In this document: positions 57,513 to 64,000 of the stretch, in pieces | How the letters are laid out: every line of letters starts with the position of its first letter | Position numbering within the stretch: the first letter of the stretch is position 1 | Source: Littorina saxatilis | Taxonomy: Eukaryota; Mollusca; Gastropoda; Littorinimorpha; Littorinidae | DNA length: 64,000 nucleotides | NCBI RefSeq assembly: GCF_037325665.1 | Contig: NW_027128233.1 | Coordinates: 265,001 to 329,000 of the forward strand | Reading direction: 5' to 3' | Notes under the pieces: generated by a model | Database searches by the model: none | What the model was told of the DNA's origin: nothing | Seen by the model: the letters and a program-made list of their open reading frames with translations, nothing else | Program-made: the position numbers and the translations under genes

Positions 57513-60475
57513 GGTTCTTCTTCCTTCTCTCCGTTGGGACCGGGTTTATTTGATAAACGTAAGTGGTCCCGCGTTGATGTCACTTGTCGATTCCGGATGC
57601 GGTGTGTGCCTCTTGGAATCGGGATGACAATTTAAAAAAAACAGCACTGAGAAAGGGCAGGAACTGGATAGGTTGGGAGGCGTTTAAAACTATGTACAGG
57701 GGTTGAGGGATTAGGGGTTGCCCACTGGCGGCTGCAGGGGGCTGCTACCGCGGAGACGTGAGCGGAACGACTCGAGGCTTGGGGCTGATGTCGTCGTCGT
57801 GGGAAGATGGTTCCAGTTGGAGATAGTCCGTGGGAAAAAGGTGTTGCATATGGCTTTATGGAAGTCCTGTTGCTGCCTCAGCCCATCTCCTCTTGTTCTT
57901 GCGTCGGAGCTATGGAGATAGTTCTTTTCGTCTATGCCGACCATCTTGTGCTTGATTTTGTACAGCATCATGGGGCGATTGTTTTCTCGTCTATTTTCCA
58001 GAGTTTCCCATCCTAGGTTGTTCAGCATGTTGGTGACTACGCCAGGCGTTTTTTCAAAGTAGTTGTTATGGGCGTATCTGGCTGCTCTTCTCTGGACCAG
58101 TTCTAATGCCTGCTTGTCATTTTCCTGATGTGGGTCCCACACTGTTGACGCGTATTCGAGAGTGGGACGAACCATGGTTGTGTAGGTAGCTGACTTCACC
58201 TTCGTCGTGCATTCTTTAAAATTTCTTCTGAGAAATCCCACGGTTCTGTTTCCTTCTTGATGTGATTGGTCCAAGATAGGTTTTCGGTGATGGTGACTCC
58301 TAAGTATTTGCTCTCCTTGGTAGTTTCGAGAGTCTGTCCATGTAGGTGGTAGGTGGACAATATCGGCGGCTTATTCTTGCTGGGAAGTATGCGGATGATG
58401 TTGCATTTGCTCGGGTTAAACTCCATTTGCCATTTCTGTTCCCAATTTTGGAGTGCGTTCAGATCTTCTTGAAGGAGGAGTGGATCTTGCTGCTTTGTTA
58501 CTTTTTTATACAGCAGGCTATCGTCCGCAAAGAGCTTTAGTTTTGAATGTTTAACTGCCTCGGGTGTGTCGTTTATGTAGATCAGGAATAGGAGGGGGCC
58601 TAGGACTGTACCTTGGGGCACCCCTGACGTCACTGGTCCAGCCGATGAATGAACACCTTCAAGTACTACTTGTTGCGTTCTTCCTGTCAGGAACGAACAT
58701 ATCCATTTAAGTGTGTTGTTCCTCACTCCGTAGTGGTCGAGCTTGTGAAACAGTCGCTGGTGTGGGACCTTATCAAACGCCTTGCTGAAGTCGAGCAGGA
58801 TTGCGTCGACTTGGTCCTCTGAGGCCAGGTTCTTCGCGATGTCGTGCACAGTCTCGATGAGTTGAGTCTCACATGACCGGAATTTCCTGAACCCATGTTG
58901 TGCTTCTGTCAGGATCTTATGGGTGTCAAGGTGATTCATGATGTTACTGTGGATGATGTGTTCGAGAAGTTTGCACGTGATGGACGTAAGTGACACAGGC
59001 CTGTAGTTAGCTGCCTGGTGACGGTCTCCCTTTTTAAAGATTGGCACCACCAATGCATCCTTCCAATCCTGCGGCACAGCGCCCTCGTCAAGTGACCTCT
59101 GGAACATTTTGGTAAGTAGGGGCGTGAGTTCCTCAGCTCCAGTTTTCAGAATGAAGGCTGGGATAGCGTCGGTACCTGTGGCTTTGTTAGTACGCAGATT
59201 CAAGAGTAGCTTCCGGACGCCTGCTTCGGATACTTTGATGCTATCCAAGGCGGGATGTTTGCTCGTGCCTTTGTTTGGGATGCTCGATAGGTCTTCCGTT
59301 GTAAACACAGACTGGAATTGGGATTGAAGTATCTCCGCCTTGCTGATGTTATCGCTCTTCAGGAAACCATCCTGGTTCTTCAGCGGAGCAACCCCAACAG
59401 ACTCCTGCCCTCTTGCTTTTACGTGAGCCCAGAATTTCTTTGGGTTTGTGGCGTAGTCCGCGCTAATGACTTCTTCAAGGTACGTACTATTGGCTCTCTT
59501 TATTTCGAACCTAACCGCGGCTTGGAGTCTCTTGTAGCGATCAACGTCTCTTTTTTTTCCTGTTCTTCTCGCTTTCTTATGCGCGCGTTGCTTCCTTCTT
59601 ATCGCTCTCCTGATTGAGGTGTTGATCCAGGGATTACTGCTTCTCCTGGAGTTTGTTTTTGTTGGAATGCGTTTCTCAATAATCGCTTGTACTCTCTCCT
59701 TGAAGTAGGACCAAAATCTATCGATCGTAGCGGTTTCTGCCGTATTAGTCTCCATCTCTTTCGAGAGGTGGCGGAGGCCTTCCTTTATTCCATTGGAATC
59801 AGCTTTGTGCCATAGGTAGATCTTTCGTTTGGTCGGTCTCGGTCTCGAGGGTATGAGTGTCGTATCGTACAGGACTACGTCATGATCGCTTTTTCCAACA
59901 GGGGGGAGGGGCTTGCAGCGCATGGTGAAGCTAGGATGGGTGGTGAGAATGATGTCCAACGTTGCTTTTTGTCTTGTTGGGAAATTGACAACCTGTTCCA
60001 TGTCCGTGTCTGCCACGATGTCCAGCACACACTTGCTTACCCGGTGGGGGTATTGGCTGCGTTCAATGGTTAACGTCGACCAATCGATGTCTGGAGCATT
60101 TAAATCTCCAGCAGCGATGAAAATGTTGCGTTTATTCTTTTTCCTAATCTTTGCAAACTCTTCCTTTGACTTTGTTAGATAGTCCTCATCAGTTCTGATG
60201 CATGGTCTATAGTAGGCTGCTATTGTGACTCTCTTTTTGCTGGGTCCCAGTCTAAAGTTTCCACTTAAAAGTTCGCAACTTTAGATTTGTAGACGTCGTG
60301 CATTTCCAACTCTTTTTTGGCGGCAATAAGTACTCCGCCGTATGTTTGAGTTTTGCGGTCATTGCGTTCAACATCAAATCCAAGATAGTTGGGGAAAAGT
60401 TCTACTGATTGTCTATTGTTTTCGTGTTCCAGCCATGTCTCTGTGGCTAGATTATATCTGGATCAGTTGAGTCAA
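57513..60475 (-). mobile_element. Jockey-superfamily LINE inserted in a SINE-C
   Basis: The 3' end lies at 57513 with a GAAGGAAGAAG tail (minus strand). The 5' side is truncated near 60475 within the endonuclease. It splits a SINE-C: CCCCCCGCGGGTT at 57505-57517 is the SINE start and AGGGGGAAGAATTTACCCGA at 60477 its continuation. No convincing target duplication was found. Confidence 0.8.
57711..60470 (-). pseudogene. LINE endonuclease/reverse transcriptase remnant (jockey-like)
   Basis: 60470-60030 holds endonuclease pieces: ATETWLEHENN, TQTYGGVLIAAKKELE and IFIAAGDLNAPDIDWSTL, with interruptions. 60028-58196 is a 610-residue frame: LKNQDGFLKS, VVPIFKKGDRHQAANYRPVS, AILLDFSKAFDKVPHQRLFH (motif A), SGVPQGTVLGPLLFLIYIND, KLFADDSLLYKK (catalytic Asp pair), SKYLGVTITENLSW. 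From about 58250 the C-terminus continues in another frame: GNRTVGFLRRNFKECTTKVK, MVRPTLEYASTVWDPHQEND, closing at 57711. Broken by at least one frame change and 5' loss. Confidence 0.85.
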
Positions 60476-60826
60476 TTAGGGGGAAGAATTTACCCGATGC
60501 TCCCCAGCATGTCGTAAGAGGCGACTAACGGATTCTGTTTCTCCTTTTACCCTTGTTAAGTGTTTCTTGTATAGAATATAGTCAATTTTTGTAAATATTT
60601 TAGTCAAGCAGTATGTAAGAAATGTTAAGTCCTTTGTACTGGAAACTTGCATTCTCCCAGTAAGGTAATATATTGTACTACGTTGCAAGCCACTGGAGCA
60701 AATTTTTGATTAGTGCTTTTGTGAACAAGAAACAATTGACAAGTGGCTCTATCCCATCTCCCCCCGTTCCCCGTCGCGATATAACCTTCGTGGTTGAAAA
60801 CGACGTTAAACACCAAGTAAAGAAAG
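60476..60826 (+). mobile_element. SINE-C copy 4, main part
   Basis: AGGGGGAAGAATTTACCCGA to AACACCAAGTAAAGAAAG. Its first 16 bases are left behind at 57502-57517 on the far side of the jockey-like LINE. Confidence 0.85.
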
Positions 60827-61461
60827 TTTTGTGTCTTCATCTACCGGTTTCAGAATAGTGTTGTTTTGTGAAATTCATATGAGAGCCGACTGATAACTTT
60901 CAAAAGTATATACTAGCTATTTCATTGTTAGGATTGTGTCCATGCTGTACGTGCTAGTCAGTCATCAGTTTTGCGCGTCTGTTCATCTGAATAATTTTTG
61001 TTTAGATCATAACATGCTAATGTGAGTGTGTTTGTTTGAATAATCCTTGATTAGAAAACGATACTGTGCTTTATGACTATGAGAGTCTGTGTGTGTATGC
61101 AAGTGCAAGATACACACTGACAGCGCTATATAAATATGACTAACATGATAAAATCATCCTGCTGATCAAAATTCCCATATTTTGTTTTAATTGTTTCTAC
61201 ATTTCTTAAAAACATTGTATCAGAATCATGGGACACATTTATATGTGAGAGCAACACTAAAGTTTTTGTTGTGAATCATGACTTTTGTACTGGTGACCAA
61301 ATGCAGTGTGCAGTGTGTTTCTGTGAAGGGGTTTTCATTATGATCAGAGTTTGTATGTATAATTGATAGTGTTAAAGCGTAACCTTCCTTCACACGGGAG
61401 GCATCAATTATCAACCAACAAACCATCACACATCTGTCCAGGCTTTTGAATCATTCCACTT
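60827..61461. other. Non-coding, nothing recognised
   Basis: AT-rich. No supported exon or repeat. Confidence 0.35.
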
Positions 61462-62085
61462 CAGGGCCGGACTAGGCGAAGAGGGGGGGGGGGGGGGGGT
61501 TGCCAGTGGTGGCCCAGGGGGATGTCCCCCCTGGCGGCAGGGGCGGATCAGTTTATTTTATGACTGGGTTTTTTCAAAAGTATATTGTGAAGATATGGGT
61601 GTGAAGGCGCGAAGCGCCGAGCCGACGGCGCAAAGCGCCTAGCTTGCTAGGGGGGTCCGGGGGCATGCCCCCCCGGAAAATTTTGAAAAAAAGGATGCAA
61701 AATGGTGCAATCTGGTGCATTCTGAGGATGATCATTACCAGTTTCAGGCAGCAGATTTTGTCACTGATTAATACCCCAAAAATTGAAACTCAATGTAAAA
61801 TAAAGAAATGCATACCTCATTCAATATTTTTATTTTTTGGCTGGGGGGGGGGGGGGTCCGGAAACCCTAGAACCCACCCCTCCCCCCTCGTTGTGGGGGT
61901 CAGGGGGCGAAGCCCCCTGAAGCTGACCTGTAGGTCATATTCTGAGGTAGGAAAATGGTCGCTCGTTGCATGAAACGGCATAAAATAAGCAATAATAAAA
62001 AAAAAATTAAATAAGTAAGGTACATGTTTAGGCCAGGGGGGGGGGGTTGCGCAACCCCCATAACCCCCCCGGTAGTCCGGCCCTG
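61462..62085. mobile_element. 624-bp terminal-inverted-repeat element
   Basis: CAGGGCCGGACTA and TAGTCCGGCCCTG are inverted; CACTT directly abuts both sides (61456-61460 shifted by one, and 62086-62090). The inside is rich in short GC hairpins such as GGCGCGAAGCGCCG and GGGGGCGAAGCCCCC and three G runs. hAT-like by its CAG start, but the class is uncertain. Confidence 0.6.
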
Positions 62086-62203
62086 CACTTGGAAACATAC
62101 ATGCAGGAGTTTATTTTGGAATAATTGTGTGATCTAATGGAAGCACTTATCAATGCAAAAAGCAAAACCATACAATCAAAAATCATGAAACAAACATATG
62201 AAG

Positions 62204-62289
62204 TGACGGGGTTTGTGTTATATTGTGTACTACGTCACCATTGTATTGTGTACTAGGTCACAATTATGTTGTGTATTACGTTACTGTGT
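62204..62289. repeat. 25-bp degenerate tandem repeat
   Basis: TATTGTGTACTACGTCACCA, ATTGTGTACTAGGTCACAA and TTGTGTATTACGTTACTG follow each other. Confidence 0.6.
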
Positions 62290-62800
62290 TTGGAGACATA
62301 ATAAAGTTACAACAAAAGTATAAGTTACAACTCTAACAAAACCAATCTACGAAACCTAACTGAAACCCCGTCTACTGAAAAACCCCGTCGCACAATTCCG
62401 CCCACTCCCGTCACAGAAAATTCACATAACTGTTCCCTTCCTTCCAGTAGCAAATCTGCCACGCGACCGCTCACCAGACACACGTCTGTTCCGCTCAAAG
62501 CATCAGCGAAAGTGAAGGGCCCCAGCCCACAACATCCCGCGTTCCTACGTCACAAGGTCAAAACAAATTCAACTCAGAGGGGTGTCGGGTACCGAAAAAC
62601 GATCATTTTACCTATGCAAATTAAAGGATCGGCTCTTCCAACAGGCCATTTCAATACAGACAAAACACAGTCTCGGTATCCCCGATAGTACAGGTTTGAA
62701 TCCTCGATAGCACAGAGGTACCACGAGTTCACGAGTTCACGGATGCGCAAAAGTACACGTGTACCGTAACTGTCGCTCAGTCTAGTCACAAGCTCACGGG
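62290..62800 (-). mobile_element. Fossil related to the LTR-like insertion at 16473
   Basis: Shared words in the same order: CTAACTGAAACCCCGTC/CTAACTAAACCCCGTC, ACGATCATTTTACCTATGCA, CCCCGATAGTA, AGAGGTACCACGAGTTCAC, GTGTACCGTAACT and CAAGCTCAC. Shorter and diverged; ends not clear. Older or partial copy. Confidence 0.45.
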
Positions 62801-64000
62801 TACGATAACATTCAGATACACACTATGCGGTAACAACGGCTGCCAACCGTGCTACACTGGGATAGGAGTTGACACAACCGTGCACGGGGTTCATAAAAGC
62901 AATGCATGGTGGCCGTCGCAACAAGGGGCGGAGCTAAACGTCTTGTTGAAAAACACCCGCAGGCTTAAAGATAGATTGCCTTAAATATCATATCGTCACG
63001 GTCGGTTTTCCTTCAGTTTTGTGATTTTTTCTTCTGGAAAAGCCCTGCCAGTTCCATGCTTTTAATGTTGCTGTCACGTTTATTTTGTATTTCAGGTGAG
63101 TTGAAAGTTAATGATACGATCGGCGTTTTGTGATTTGTATGTTATTGTATTGATGTTTAGTTGTTTGTTTCAAGAGAGACTCGTTTCGAATCTTCCAGAA
63201 CTTTGAAAGAACACTCGCACTCCACGTGGTAGTCGTTTGTGGCCTTTTGGCGATTAGTCAATGTATTTCAGAGATGGAGTGCCAACATAATGTCGGTCAC
63301 ACTTAAAATAAATGCTATTTGATTTTGCTTTTCAAACTGATAGGAAGTTCAGAAACGGGAGCACAGGGGCAGTTATTAACTTAACTTGCCTCGAACAGTG
63401 AGATCGCGTGATTGTTCTGTGTGAATCGATCTCACAGTAAGTAAAAAGTGTACATAGAAATAAGAATTGATATTTGGCACCACATCCATGTTAGTGGTAC
63501 GATAAGTGAGGTTTTTGTCGTGCAACATACCAAAAACTCATAAATGTGACCCACTGTATACTTCAACTGTCCGATCAGCACTACACGCGGAGATAGCAGT
63601 GAGGCACAATTTGGGTGATTTTCACTTTTTGATGGAAATGGCTTCTCCAACCTTTAAAAAGTAACGTAGTTCTTGCAATTTACTTGAAAGATGTCTAGAA
63701 AGATGTTAAAAACAATGTTAAAGTTCCCTAATTACTGCTATTGACGCTTTTGTTTGAGCAAATGACCCATTTTCACTGTACTCAAACATCCCGTATCCCT
63801 TAGAGGGCCCCACTGTGTCGTATACCGTTGGATTCGTCTCATTCACAAACTTAATAATAAACCACAAGGTCGTTCCAAATAAGGAAAATGACGTGTATAC
63901 AAACGTCCAAATGCAACCAATCAGAGTACATGATACTGAGGTTCCTTGGTAACGAAATGTCACACACGCTCTGATTGGCCAAATGACACCAAAGGGAGAG
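62801..64000. other. Non-coding, nothing recognised
   Basis: No repeat family or supported exon. The short open frames on both strands have no splice or start support. Confidence 0.4.

Overview
The window is eukaryotic, repeat-rich DNA, most likely from a marine gastropod mollusc. The case for a mollusc is inferential: an intron-bearing MESD gene, several tRNA-derived SINE families, abundant CA/TG microsatellites, and CR1/L2-like, Tx1/L1-like and jockey-like LINEs together fit a gastropod. The species cannot be fixed from sequence alone.

Layout. 0-3.4 kb: non-coding, with a 72-bp tandem repeat able to form hairpins. 3.5-8.1 kb: an intron-poor gene in three reading segments, encoding N-terminal Cys clusters, a PIN/FEN-like nuclease core and a C-terminal CXC zinc module; it carries one in-frame stop and one frame change. 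9.1-13.5 kb: a CR1/L2-type LINE with an unbroken 1,170-residue endonuclease/reverse-transcriptase frame. 14.5-18.4 kb: a MITE carrying TG repeats, then a second LINE copy split by an LTR-like fossil. 19.3-21.9 kb: a three-level nest (hAT-like element, SINE inside it, Tc1 inside the SINE). 22.8-24.6 kb: three phase-compatible exons of an unidentified minus-strand gene. 24.6-29.7 kb: microsatellites and a long hairpin. 29.7-30.8 kb: a minisatellite ending exactly at the splice acceptor of a signal-peptide exon.

32.5-46.3 kb is the main genic block. A six-exon minus-strand gene (38,925 to 32,564) and MESD (39,295 to 46,337, five exons, plus strand) are arranged head to head with 369 bp between their start codons. 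MESD encodes the ER chaperone of LDL-receptor-family proteins; the predicted protein has 215 residues, a signal peptide and a terminal KDEL. The neighbour has the look of a nucleotidyltransferase-fold protein without clear catalytic residues; this family call is tentative.

The MESD locus is unusual. Exon 4 is preceded by two decayed copies of itself. The acceptor of exon 5 sits at the end of a minisatellite whose units each carry an acceptor-like site. The end of exon 5 plus 3' flank recurs about four times downstream (47.0-50.6 kb), and one copy has grown into an array of 22 units of exactly 39 bp. SINEs, MITEs and a Kolobok-like element occupy its introns.

51-64 kb holds MITEs, four SINE families, a 5'-truncated Tx1/L1-like LINE with a 15-bp target duplication, a jockey-like LINE inserted in a SINE, a 624-bp terminal-inverted-repeat element, and a relative of the LTR-like fossil. 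No true rRNA or tRNA gene and no CRISPR array was seen.
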